Assembly (NCBI GenBank): GCA_007123065.1
Contig: SKSI01000085.1
Coordinates: 1 to 10,986 of the forward strand
DNA length: 10,986 bases
Reading direction: 5' to 3'
DNA from: Bacteroidales bacterium
GTDB taxonomy: Bacteria > Bacteroidota > Bacteroidia > Bacteroidales > UBA7960
In this document: positions 1-7,119 of the stretch, piece by piece
Layout: the number at the start of each line of letters is the position of its first letter
Numbering within the stretch: the stretch's first letter is position 1
Position numbers and translations under genes: made by a program
The notes under the pieces: model-generated
What the model saw: the letters and a program-made list of their open reading frames with translations, nothing else
Database searches by the model: none
Told to the model about the DNA's origin: nothing

Positions 1-108
1 AATGGGGTTGGTTACGGCAATGGGGTTGGTCACGGCAATGGGGTTGGTCACGGCAATGGGGTTGGTCACGGCAATGGGGTTGGCGACGGCAATGGGGTTG
101 GGTCGACG
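1..108 (+). repeat. Tandem array of six 18-bp units, in frame within the RAYT gene
   Basis: Units start at 1, 19, 37, 55, 73 and 91. Consensus is AATGGGGTTGGTCACGGC. Units 2-4 are identical, unit 1 differs by one base (TAC for CAC), unit 5 in the GGCGAC part, and unit 6 diverges in its last third. Each unit encodes NGVG(H/Y/D)G, and the length is a multiple of three, so gain or loss of units keeps the frame. The array probably continues left of the window. GGGG and GG runs recur every 18 bp. Confidence 0.95.
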
Positions 109-546
109 TTTGTAGAGAAAATTCATGAATTTTCTCTACAATGCCGTGACCAACACCCAAACAAAACGACCAACCAACACCCAAACAAAACGACCAACCA
201 ACCCCCAAACCGAACGACCAACCAACCCCGGGAAAACACGGTGCACCCAACCCGCAAACCGAGGTGGCGCAAACCGGGATATCGGCCCACCAACGATGAA
301 ATAAAACAATACAGGAAACAACGACGAAAAATGATCATTCCAAAAATTGTTGGAAAATTACAAATGCAATCATCCAAACGAATAAATATATTACGAAACA
401 CCTCCGGAAGAAAAAATTGGCAACCCAATTACCATGACCGTATCATTCGTGATGATACGGCATACGTTCGAATAAAATTTTATATCAGGAACAATCCCAA
501 AAATTGGAAACATGATGAATTTAACAACAGGAATCCAGTCAGTTAA
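1..546 (+). CDS. REP-associated tyrosine transposase (RAYT), C-terminal part, 5' end outside window
   Basis: Frame 1 is open from the first base to the TAA at 544-546, giving 181 residues with no start codon needed inside the window. The C-terminal part (bases ~280-540) carries the RAYT/Y1_Tnp signature: a basic helix RKQRRKMIIPKIVGKLQMQ, then SKRINILRNT, then GRKNWQPNYHDRIIRDD and YIRNNPKNW. In known RAYTs this follows the HUH/tyrosine catalytic domain, which must lie upstream of base 1 if intact. RAYTs are single-strand transposases of the IS200/IS605 type that act on REP hairpins. The part before the conserved C-terminus is low complexity: six NGVGxG units, a stretch encoded by a perfect palindrome, then HPNKTTNQ-like units. 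A GTG at 241 could be taken as a start, but the frame continues upstream, so I treat the gene as truncated by the window edge. Whether the full protein is active cannot be judged here. Confidence 0.8.
   Translation, partial: NGVGYGNGVGHGNGVGHGNGVGHGNGVGDGNGVGSTFVEKIHEFSLQCRDQHPNKTTNQHPNKTTNQPPNRTTNQPRENTVHPTRKPRWRKPGYRPTNDEIKQYRKQRRKMIIPKIVGKLQMQSSKRINILRNTSGRKNWQPNYHDRIIRDDTAYVRIKFYIRNNPKNWKHDEFNNRNPVS
110..141. repeat. Perfect 32-bp palindrome, REP-like hairpin
   Basis: The left half, TTGTAGAGAAAATTCA (110-125), is followed directly by its exact reverse complement (126-141) with no spacer. The outer TTGTAGAGA...TCTCTACAA ends resemble, from memory, the GTAGAGACG...CGTCTCTAC intergenic palindromes common in Bacteroidota and cyanobacteria, some linked to RAYT transposases. 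Here it is read in frame by the RAYT gene (VEKIHEFSLQ). It sits between the 18-bp and 24-bp arrays. Assignment to a REP family is inferred; the palindrome itself is seen directly. Confidence 0.9.
148..237 (+). repeat. Tandem array of 24-bp units, in frame within the RAYT gene
   Basis: Units start with GACCAAC at 148 (20 bp, four bases shorter), 168 (24 bp), 192 (24 bp, with substitutions) and 216 (22 bp, degenerate). The full unit encodes an eight-residue repeat close to HPNKTTNQ. The GACCAACC core is the reverse complement of the GGTTGGTC core of the 18-bp array on the other side of the palindrome, so the two arrays are related as imperfect inverted copies. Confidence 0.85.
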
Positions 547-1280
547 TAAAAACAAACCAATGCCTCTCATTTTAATGCTGGTATTACAACCATTAGCTAT
601 CTCGACGGTTTTCACGTAATGATAACATGACTGGTGCAATAAAGTCCGATTTATTATATTGACATCGCAGTTTAGCTGGATTCGTATCTATACTGACCTG
701 ATACCATTAACGAAAATATATTATTTTTCGACATAACAAAATTGCATTTGATGGAAATGTGTTCAAAATCAAGGCAATTTTTACTGAAGGGGTATTTGCA
801 AGCAAACCGCGAGCACAACAGCAATTATATTGAAACATCTATTGGATTCGGTGGGGTGCGGCTCGGCCCGGGCGGATTGAAAATGCCGTAGATTTTTAGC
901 AGAACCATATATGTATAAACGCGCCATGTGTCGCGTTTGGGTTTTCTGTGTTCGTCGGTCTGTAAAGACGCGCCCATCTACGCATCTCTGCGGTTGCATT
1001 TCACTACGAATATCAGGTGTGTGCCTTTTGTGGTGCAGAGGATCACCCGATGACGAAGACACATAAGAATAATGCAGACGCTACGATTAAACCACCCATA
1101 AAGACAGCGCTTTAGCTATCAAACTGGAAGATGTGCATATATGCGAATGTACTGATCGGTTCGGTGCCTGAGAAGGACAGGCCAGGTGCTGTCCTTACCG
1201 CTATTACCACTGTAAAACAAACAAAACCGGAACCAATAAAAACAATCAAAATTTAGTTTTCGAAGTGGGCTCACCTTTAA
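547..1280. other. About 730 bp with no convincing gene
   Basis: This lies between the 3' end of the RAYT gene and the 3' end of the ABC operon, so the flanking genes converge. The first ~230 bp are AT-rich. A minus-strand reading frame at 781-1062 (93 codons) shows no recognisable motif and is probably chance. A plus-strand frame without a convincing start, ending at 1115, contains VCAFCGAEDHPMTKTH, a possible remnant of a CxxC protein. Small hairpins are present: 917-923/932-938 (7-bp stem) and 1173-1180/1189-1196 (8-bp stem). There is also a 10-bp palindrome GCATATATGC at 1135-1144. I see no RNA gene. The region may hold decayed mobile-element DNA. Confidence 0.5.
1173..1196 (-). terminator. 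Hairpin downstream of the ABC operon, weak terminator candidate
   Basis: AAGGACAG (1173-1180) and CTGTCCTT (1189-1196) form a perfect 8-bp stem with an 8-base loop. It lies about 85 nt past the stop codon of the ATPase gene. No run of T follows on either strand, so a standard intrinsic terminator is not supported. It is the only clear hairpin near the end of the operon. Confidence 0.25.
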
Positions 1281-2093
1281 TTAAACATACTGTTGTTGCA
1301 AGACTTCCGCAACGGAATGATCGAACAGATCGAGTTTTTGCACGCGTTCAAATGCCTCGATCAGATTGGCAACGCGAACCCGGGCTTTCATTTCATCCCT
1401 GAAGTCTTCCACGATCCTGCCTCTGTGCATCATGATGATACGATCAGGCAGATCGACAGCTTGCTGCATCGAATGTGTAACCATCAGGGCAGTCAGTTTA
1501 TCCCTGGTGATGATCTCCCGTGTAATCTCCGCAACTTTGGCAGCGGTTTTCGGGTCAAGCGCAGCCGTATGCTCATCAAGCAGGAGCAAATGAGGCCGCA
1601 GCCATGTAGCCATCAAAAGTGTCAATGCCTGCCGCTGACCTCCCGAAAGCGTACCGATGGGATTATCCAGCCTGTCCTCCAGTCCCATCTTCAGGGTCTT
1701 TACCCGCTCAGAAATCTCCTCCCGTACTTTGGAGTTGATAGCCATTGTAAGCGACCACCGCTTGCCGCGACGCATGGCAAGAGCAATGTTCTCTGCAATG
1801 GTCATTCCTGCGGCAGTTCCTGCAAAGGGATTCTGAAATACACGACCAACAAGCGACGCCCGCTTATGTTCCGACCAGGATGTAATGTTTTTATCAAACA
1901 ATTGAATACTGCCACTGTCGGGCACAAAGCTACCTGCTACAGCATTCAGCAATGTGCTTTTCCCGGAACCGTTGGTGCCTATTACTGCAGTAAAACTTCC
2001 CTTTTCAATTTGCAGACTGACATCTCGCAGGGCACGCACCTCATTGACTGTTCCCGGTGCAAAGGTTTTAATCAATCTATTGATCTTAAGCAT
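1281..2093 (-). CDS. ABC transporter ATP-binding protein (COG1101 type, partner of TrpX-like systems)
   Basis: 270 residues, the usual length of a stand-alone ABC ATPase that powers import at the inner membrane. Visible motifs: Walker A GTNGSGKST (39-47, K45), Q-loop in RVFQNPFAGTA (Q87), signature LSGGQ (149-153), Walker B LLLLDE (169-174, catalytic E174), D-loop ALD (178-180) and H-loop H207. NPFAGTAAGMTIAENIALAMRRG and MATWLRPHLLLLDEHTAALD are characteristic of the COG1101 ATPases found with COG4120 permeases and COG2984 binding proteins, for which tryptophan is a known ligand in streptococci (TrpXYZ). The start overlaps the permease gene by 8 nt and has a GGAGG 8 nt upstream, pointing to translational coupling. 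It is the last gene of the operon. The ligand is not known from sequence. Confidence 0.93.
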   Translation of the reverse strand: MLKINRLIKTFAPGTVNEVRALRDVSLQIEKGSFTAVIGTNGSGKSTLLNAVAGSFVPDSGSIQLFDKNITSWSEHKRASLVGRVFQNPFAGTAAGMTIAENIALAMRRGKRWSLTMAINSKVREEISERVKTLKMGLEDRLDNPIGTLSGGQRQALTLLMATWLRPHLLLLDEHTAALDPKTAAKVAEITREIITRDKLTALMVTHSMQQAVDLPDRIIMMHRGRIVEDFRDEMKARVRVANLIEAFERVQKLDLFDHSVAEVLQQQYV

Positions 2094-3027
2094 TTCGCAG
2101 TCCTCCCCAAATCGTTTTACGCAAAGATTTTATCCATATAGGCGCCACCAGGGCGATGAATACAAACACGGCAGTAACCAGCTTCAGATCATTGGGGTTC
2201 AATCCCCAACGCAATGCTATGGCAATCAGTAGCCGAAAGAAAATAGTTCCCAAAATGGCCCCGGTAATGGCGACACCAATGGTACGAGTGCCCACCAAAG
2301 CCTCTCCGATGATGATGCTCGCCAGTCCCCATACCATCATACCGATACCCATCTGCACATCGGCAAAACCCTGGTATTGTGCCAGCAGCGCACCGGCAAG
2401 GGCAACAAGACCGTTTGCCATTGAGAGGCCCAATACGATCATCATATTGTGGTTTACACCTTGTGCCCTGACCATCTGCGGGTTATTGCCGGTTGCGCGC
2501 AAAGCAGTACCCAGGTGTGTAAGTAAAAAGTAACGCAGTGCAACACCGGTTAATGTACAAATTAACAGTGCCGTTATAAAAACCGAAAAGTCTGCCATAG
2601 AAACCGGCCAGCCAAAAATATTGATATGGGTTGCCGTGCCGGCAATATTACCGATCAGCGACTCTGTTGTATCAGACACTGCCAACGTATCAAGCAGGGG
2701 GATGTTGCTGCGGCCCATAATACGCAGATTAACAGAATAGAGTGCAGTCATCATCAGAATGCCTGAAAGGATCATCTGTATTTTAAAGCGTGTGTAAAGC
2801 AATCCGGTAAACATTCCTGCCACGGCGCCCAAAAAGACAGCCAGCAAAGTTGCCAGCCATGGTGACCAACCGTTTACAATTGTGACAGCAGCAACTGATG
2901 CTCCAAGGGTCAGTGAGCCATCTACGGTTATATCCGTAAAGCGCAGCATTCTGAAGCTGATCAGCATACCCATCGTAAGGGCTGCCAATATCAGTCCGAT
3001 TGTAAAAGCACTAAGCACTATTCCCAT
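2086..3027 (-). CDS. ABC transporter permease (COG4120 type, BPD_transp_2 family)
   Basis: 313 residues, strongly hydrophobic, with about eight or nine predicted membrane segments by eye (for example 1-24, 58-80, 146-168, 190-220, 255-275, 283-298). The segment FTDITVDGSLTLGASVAA (30-47) is the hallmark of the permease found with TrpX-like binding proteins and is related to branched-chain amino acid permeases. It would form the inner-membrane channel, probably as a homodimer since only one permease gene is present, with the ATPase encoded next. The gene overlaps the STAS gene by 10 nt and the ATPase gene by 8 nt. The ATG at 3027 is preceded by AGGAGG with 7 nt spacing, which supports this start. 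Confidence 0.92.
   Translation of the reverse strand: MGIVLSAFTIGLILAALTMGMLISFRMLRFTDITVDGSLTLGASVAAVTIVNGWSPWLATLLAVFLGAVAGMFTGLLYTRFKIQMILSGILMMTALYSVNLRIMGRSNIPLLDTLAVSDTTESLIGNIAGTATHINIFGWPVSMADFSVFITALLICTLTGVALRYFLLTHLGTALRATGNNPQMVRAQGVNHNMMIVLGLSMANGLVALAGALLAQYQGFADVQMGIGMMVWGLASIIIGEALVGTRTIGVAITGAILGTIFFRLLIAIALRWGLNPNDLKLVTAVFVFIALVAPIWIKSLRKTIWGGLRNA
2102..2106 (-). promoter_or_regulatory. Shine-Dalgarno sequence of the ATPase gene
   Basis: GGAGG on the minus strand, 8 nt before the ATG at 2093, lies inside the 3' end of the permease gene. It supports this start and reinitiation-type coupling. Strong Shine-Dalgarno sites are uncommon in Bacteroidota, so its presence at an overlapping start is notable. 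Confidence 0.65.
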
Positions 3028-4250
3028 AACAATTCCTCCTGATGATTATTGATGGGTGCACACCAGCATACACCACGGATAAAAGCACTCTCACCCAGAC
3101 CGGTAACCGGCCGGCTGTCTTCAACCAGATGAAAAAGAGCAAGCGGTGACGGTCCGTTAAAAAATCTTTCTGTGGCCTCTTTCATTCCAATGATACCTGA
3201 TTCTAACGGCTGATAGGGAAACACAGCTGCATGCGCATGCAAATAAAGTCCAGGATACATATTTGAAGCAGGAAGCAAAACATGTCCTTCCTTGTTTTCT
3301 TGTCTGGCAGCAACGCCAAATACAAGGGCCTGCTGTCTTGAATACACCCGCTCACCACAAAATGAGATCCACTCTTTTATTTCAGGAAAAGAGATGGAAT
3401 GATTTTCCTGCAACAAGCCTGGCGATTTAACAATGGCAGACCCTACCAGTCCATCAATCTCTGCAAGCAGAACAAAGCCGGCCATTGGCGATTTTGTTTC
3501 AAGCAGTGCCTTTTCTGCCACCTCCCCAATACCAAAATAAAGCTTTTTGTCCGTCGGGGAAAAACGCAACAGATGTGACATATCCCCTCGGCAATACAAT
3601 GCTTGTATGCAATGCATTGCAGGTTGATAATCCTTTTCTGCCAGCAAAAAATCGGGATGCTCTCCCTCCCGGGGCGGTTGATAAACCACATTACCATCCA
3701 CAGCTAAAAACTCACCCATGAGCAATCCGCTGTCTGTAGTGGCCTGATCAGGGGCGCCAATACCCAGCGCAAACTCCTGTTTGCTGAAACACATTTTTAC
3801 ATGGCTGTTTTTATCGGTTTTTTTCCAGGGCAACCAGCCGGCAGGGATGGAAAGCTTTAATGAAGCGGAACCATCCAGCAGATGGGTCTCAAAACCATCA
3901 TTTTCTATCTTAGCCGACTCTTCTTCTGCCTGAGGCATGTCATCAGGATAATCCGGTATCAACCAGCTTCCAAAACCGGTCATTTTCAGTGTTCTTTCAA
4001 CGAAACTGTTGGCCTGTATGATCTGAAAGCTTCCATTGACGGACTGAACTAACTTTGTAACTTGCACCAGGGCGCGTATGCCTGCCGAGCTCAGGTAATT
4101 CATGTCTCCTGCATCCAGCAAAATATGATGCCATCCCTGCCGGATGTATTCCCTGAAAGTGGCTGTAAAATGCTCGGCCCAGGAGGCGTCAAGTCTGCCT
4201 GATGCAGAAATCAGCATGTATTTGCCCCTTTTTTGTGGTATAAATTGCAT
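3018..4250 (-). CDS. STAS-domain protein with long unrecognised C-terminal region, in ABC transporter operon
   Basis: 410 residues from the ATG at 4250, which lies 10 nt after the stop of the binding-protein gene. A longer version would need a TTG at 4295 and a 35-nt overlap; I prefer the ATG because the STAS fold starts right after it. Residues ~2-97 form a STAS domain (as in anti-sigma-factor antagonists and MlaB): ISASGRLDASWAEHF, then DAGDMNYLSSAGIRALV with serines 54-55 at the usual phosphoacceptor position, then TLKMTGFGSWL. The other ~310 residues match no family I can name. They look globular, with no membrane segment or signal peptide, and include LLAEIDGLVGSAIVKSP and FPEIKEWISFCGERVYSRQ. 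It is probably cytoplasmic. Its place between the binding protein and the permease suggests control or assembly of the transporter, by analogy with MlaB and the ATPase MlaF; this is inference. It overlaps the permease gene by 10 nt. Confidence 0.82.
   Translation of the reverse strand: MQFIPQKRGKYMLISASGRLDASWAEHFTATFREYIRQGWHHILLDAGDMNYLSSAGIRALVQVTKLVQSVNGSFQIIQANSFVERTLKMTGFGSWLIPDYPDDMPQAEEESAKIENDGFETHLLDGSASLKLSIPAGWLPWKKTDKNSHVKMCFSKQEFALGIGAPDQATTDSGLLMGEFLAVDGNVVYQPPREGEHPDFLLAEKDYQPAMHCIQALYCRGDMSHLLRFSPTDKKLYFGIGEVAEKALLETKSPMAGFVLLAEIDGLVGSAIVKSPGLLQENHSISFPEIKEWISFCGERVYSRQQALVFGVAARQENKEGHVLLPASNMYPGLYLHAHAAVFPYQPLESGIIGMKEATERFFNGPSPLALFHLVEDSRPVTGLGESAFIRGVCWCAPINNHQEELLWE
3035..3040 (-). 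promoter_or_regulatory. Shine-Dalgarno sequence of the permease gene
   Basis: A perfect AGGAGG on the minus strand, 7 nt before the ATG at 3027, encoded within the last codons of the STAS gene (HQEELLWE). It fixes the permease start and suggests coupled translation. Confidence 0.7.
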
Positions 4251-4260
4251 AAGTCGCGAT

Positions 4261-7035
4261 TTAATCTGAATCTTTATATAATTCTGCTCTTTCAAGCAGG
4301 TCGTCAGAAATTTTGATGTTATATTTCTCTGTCAGTTTGGGATTGATGATCAGCCTCACGGTTTGTACATTCGAAAATGGGATCATGGCAGGGTTTTCGC
4401 CGTTCAACACCCTGATCGCCTTTTCGGCAGCTTCTATTCCTGCCTGGTAATAATCGCAGGCAACGGCAATAACACCCCCGTCATTCATCTGGTCGCTGTC
4501 AAACACATATACCGGAATATTTCTTTCAGCAGCCCTGCGGGCAATCAGTCCGAAACCCGGACGAGTCAGGTTGTCGACCACCTGTGCCACCACCTGAATG
4601 TCTTGCCTGAGCAGTTCGGCTGTTGATTGTGGTACGTCGGCACTCATGGTAACAGGTATGGCAACCAGCTCCCGGTCATGTTCGGCAAGTGCTTCGGCAA
4701 ACCAGTCTTTATAGAGTACACTGTTGATCTCCGCAGGAGTAAAAAGCGTTCCGACTCGTTTGGCATCAGGCAGGGTTTCATTTATAATGTTTGCCATTTG
4801 AGAAAAATCAGAACGTGTAGAAACGCCGGTAACGTGTGGAAGATGATCCGTTTCGCTCTTGCCTGCACCTGCCTGAACGCCATCCCCTACACCGGTAAAA
4901 ACAATAGGAGTCTCGTTGCCGGCCTGCCGCAATGCAGCCTGTAATGTAGGTGTTGAAATGACCATCAGCAGGTCGACCCGATCTGTTCTTATATTATTCA
5001 TGATGCCCGACAAAGTCGACATGTCGCCCTGCGCATTGTATATTCTGAGGTCGTAATCGCGTCCTTCAACCAGACCTGCCAGTTCCAGACCATCCAGCAA
5101 ACCCTCTTCACAGCGTTCTGAGAACTCATTTTCCTGGTAATGAACCAAGCGCAGGCGTAATGGCCGGTGGACTTTGGAAGAATCATCAGGCCGTATAATC
5201 TCGAAAACGTTTGTTGACCTCACTGGTAAAAGCGATGGGGATATGCCGCTCAGCACCTGCGCAGCCATTGCACCTGATTCTTTTCCCCACTCAAAATAAT
5301 TATCGCCAATGGCACCTGTTGCGCCCCGTTTTACCATGTCTGGTTCTGTTGTAAAAACAGGAATACCTGCACTTTTAGCAACCCTGATAATCGCTGGGAA
5401 ACCCGTAGTGGTTGTATTGTCCGATGATAACATGATGGCCTGTGCACCGCGTTGAATAAGCGACTGGGTAGCCATCGGGAGGTCCACGGTTCCGGAAACC
5501 GTTGATTCAAGTATGCGTACACCCTGCTCCTCACCTGCCTGGCGCAGTTTTTCAACAGAGATCAGTGAATTCATCTCTGCTGCGTCATAAACAATACCCA
5601 CAGCCGACAAACCGGAAATATGGTTGCGAACCATTTTGAGGAGCTGATCCAATGGTGGATCGTCGAACACGCCGCAGATATTGGCAGGTCTGTTGCCTTC
5701 TTTATAAAGGCCTAGTTTTTCAGGATCACTGGCAACAGTAAAGACAATCGGGATATCTTTAACCCTTTGAGCAGTAGCAATCAATGCAGGGGTGGTCACT
5801 GTAATGATCAGATCAGGGTTTTCCCGTATAACCGCATCAACAATCTGAGACAACTGCACCATTTCACCCTGGGCCGACCAGGTCTTCATGATATAATCTT
5901 CTCCTGAACGCAAACCACTCTCTAACAATCCAATACCAACACCTTCAATGGCATTGTCAAGGGCAGGGTTTTCTACCAGGTTGATCAGGGCAATTCGTCT
6001 GAGTTCACTTTCCTGTTCATCCAGCAGTGCCTGAATGGTTTGATTGATACGCCATTTGTCTCCCAATCCGGAAAGGACTTCGGGATTTAGCCGGAACCTT
6101 TCAGGAACGACATTTTCGATTCGGAATGAAGCCGGGTCAGCACCCTGAAGTATTTCAACAGCCATTGCAGCAGTATATTCTCCAACCGTAAAATAGTTGG
6201 CACCCAAACCGAAAAGCGCACCTGCCAATGCATCAAGATGGTCATTTGTAAATACCGGTATACCGGCCTGTGTGGCGATATTAATGATCATGTGAATGGA
6301 CGACATGGCCACCGTATCGCCACCAACCCAGATGGCATCTATTCCTTGTCCGGTGAGCGAGCGCACCGCCTCGGATACTTCGTTGGTATTAACTGCGATG
6401 GCTTCTTTCAGATCAATGCCCAATTCTTTACATATCAGACGAGCTTCATACATACAGGCTTCAGAACACTGTTCGCCCGGATTCCAAACCACGCCGACAC
6501 GACGAAGACTTGGGTTCAGCTCCCTGGCAAGAATAAAACTTTGTCTGACAGGTTGAAAAGTACCTATACCTGACATGTAGGGTGGGTGTTGATGTGGCTC
6601 AGGACCAGTGATGCCGACACCTGTGCCGTAAGGGTCTGTAACGGCACCAAAAACGTGCAGTTTTCGGGTTGACCGGTTGGCGGTTGCAAATGCCTGCAAT
6701 GCAACTGTACTCGAGGTAATCACTATATCATAAGGTCCGTTCGCCAGTTCACGAGATATGGTCACCGCAGTGGCATAATCACCGTGTGCGTTGAAGCGTT
6801 TTATATTGCGCCCGCTATCGTCATAGTAGCCTTCTTCCTGAAGTTTGCTTATCACACCGGCTACATGCGCATCGAGAAGTGTTGTAGATGATATCTGCAT
6901 GATAGCGATCTGAGAAAATTCATCGGGGCTTTTAACAGCACGCCCTTTACGCTGTTCAAGATCCGAAAGGAGCAATACAATGGATGTCAGCAGAATCAGA
7001 CAAATGGCGAGCCAGAGGTCTTTAATTATTGTCAT
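4261..7035 (-). CDS. Membrane-anchored ABC substrate-binding protein with three tandem TrpX-like domains
   Basis: 924 residues, about three times the usual ~320 of the ABC_sub_bind (PF04392/COG2984) family. An uncleaved-looking N-terminal membrane helix (about 7-24) with no lipobox cysteine would anchor it outside the inner membrane. Three homologous two-lobed domains follow, at about 42-330, 345-610 and 625-910. Each has a (N/S)A(H/Q)G(D/E) motif (82-86, 387-391, 667-671), an IVF-xx-xDP type strand (DP at 134-135 and 437-438; DG at 718-719 in domain 3), and a second-lobe motif NYFxxGxxxAxMA (280, 579, degenerate DYY at 861). The domains are clearly diverged from each other, so they may bind different ligands or bind with different affinity. 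It is the first gene of the operon and precedes the STAS, permease and ATPase genes. The ligand is unknown; aromatic amino acids are a family precedent only. Confidence 0.9.
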   Translation of the reverse strand: MTIIKDLWLAICLILLTSIVLLLSDLEQRKGRAVKSPDEFSQIAIMQISSTTLLDAHVAGVISKLQEEGYYDDSGRNIKRFNAHGDYATAVTISRELANGPYDIVITSSTVALQAFATANRSTRKLHVFGAVTDPYGTGVGITGPEPHQHPPYMSGIGTFQPVRQSFILARELNPSLRRVGVVWNPGEQCSEACMYEARLICKELGIDLKEAIAVNTNEVSEAVRSLTGQGIDAIWVGGDTVAMSSIHMIINIATQAGIPVFTNDHLDALAGALFGLGANYFTVGEYTAAMAVEILQGADPASFRIENVVPERFRLNPEVLSGLGDKWRINQTIQALLDEQESELRRIALINLVENPALDNAIEGVGIGLLESGLRSGEDYIMKTWSAQGEMVQLSQIVDAVIRENPDLIITVTTPALIATAQRVKDIPIVFTVASDPEKLGLYKEGNRPANICGVFDDPPLDQLLKMVRNHISGLSAVGIVYDAAEMNSLISVEKLRQAGEEQGVRILESTVSGTVDLPMATQSLIQRGAQAIMLSSDNTTTTGFPAIIRVAKSAGIPVFTTEPDMVKRGATGAIGDNYFEWGKESGAMAAQVLSGISPSLLPVRSTNVFEIIRPDDSSKVHRPLRLRLVHYQENEFSERCEEGLLDGLELAGLVEGRDYDLRIYNAQGDMSTLSGIMNNIRTDRVDLLMVISTPTLQAALRQAGNETPIVFTGVGDGVQAGAGKSETDHLPHVTGVSTRSDFSQMANIINETLPDAKRVGTLFTPAEINSVLYKDWFAEALAEHDRELVAIPVTMSADVPQSTAELLRQDIQVVAQVVDNLTRPGFGLIARRAAERNIPVYVFDSDQMNDGGVIAVACDYYQAGIEAAEKAIRVLNGENPAMIPFSNVQTVRLIINPKLTEKYNIKISDDLLERAELYKDSD

Positions 7036-7087
7036 TTTACAGTTTTGAGAGATAATACTTTATAGCGAAAAATAGCAATATACGATT

Positions 7088-7119
7088 GAAAGATACGAAA
7101 TAAATCGATTTCTTCTAAA
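7088..7119 (-). promoter_or_regulatory. Candidate promoter of the ABC transporter operon
   Basis: On the minus strand, TTTA (7116-7119), a 20-nt spacer and TATCTTTC (7088-7095) match the Bacteroidota promoter pattern TTTG-N19-21-TAnnTTTG with one mismatch in each box. Transcription would start near 7081, leaving a ~45-nt leader before the ATG at 7035. Confidence 0.45.

Noticed and set aside
1..237. CRISPR-like array
   Set aside because: Units are contiguous tandem repeats without unique spacers and are read as protein; no cas genes are present.
123..428. Minus-strand open frame encoding repeated WLVVLFGC-like residues
   Set aside because: It is the opposite strand of the in-frame RAYT repeats; the conserved RAYT C-terminus on the plus strand shows which strand codes.
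438..460. Perfect 9-bp inverted repeat CCGTATCAT / ATGATACGG with 5-base loop
   Set aside because: It lies in codons of the conserved IIRDD segment of the RAYT, so coding constraint explains it well enough.
781..1062. Minus-strand open frame of 93 codons in the gap region
   Set aside because: Its composition and sequence show no domain, signal peptide or membrane segment, no promoter or ribosome-binding site is seen, and a stop-to-stop frame of this length is expected by chance.
1293..2141. Long plus-strand open frame (282 codons) opposite the ATPase gene
   Set aside because: The minus strand holds all ABC ATPase motifs; this frame is a shadow.
4251..4295. Upstream TTG start for the STAS protein, giving 15 more residues and a 35-nt overlap
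   Set aside because: The ATG at 4250 is a better start codon, lies 10 nt after the preceding stop, and the STAS domain begins immediately after it.
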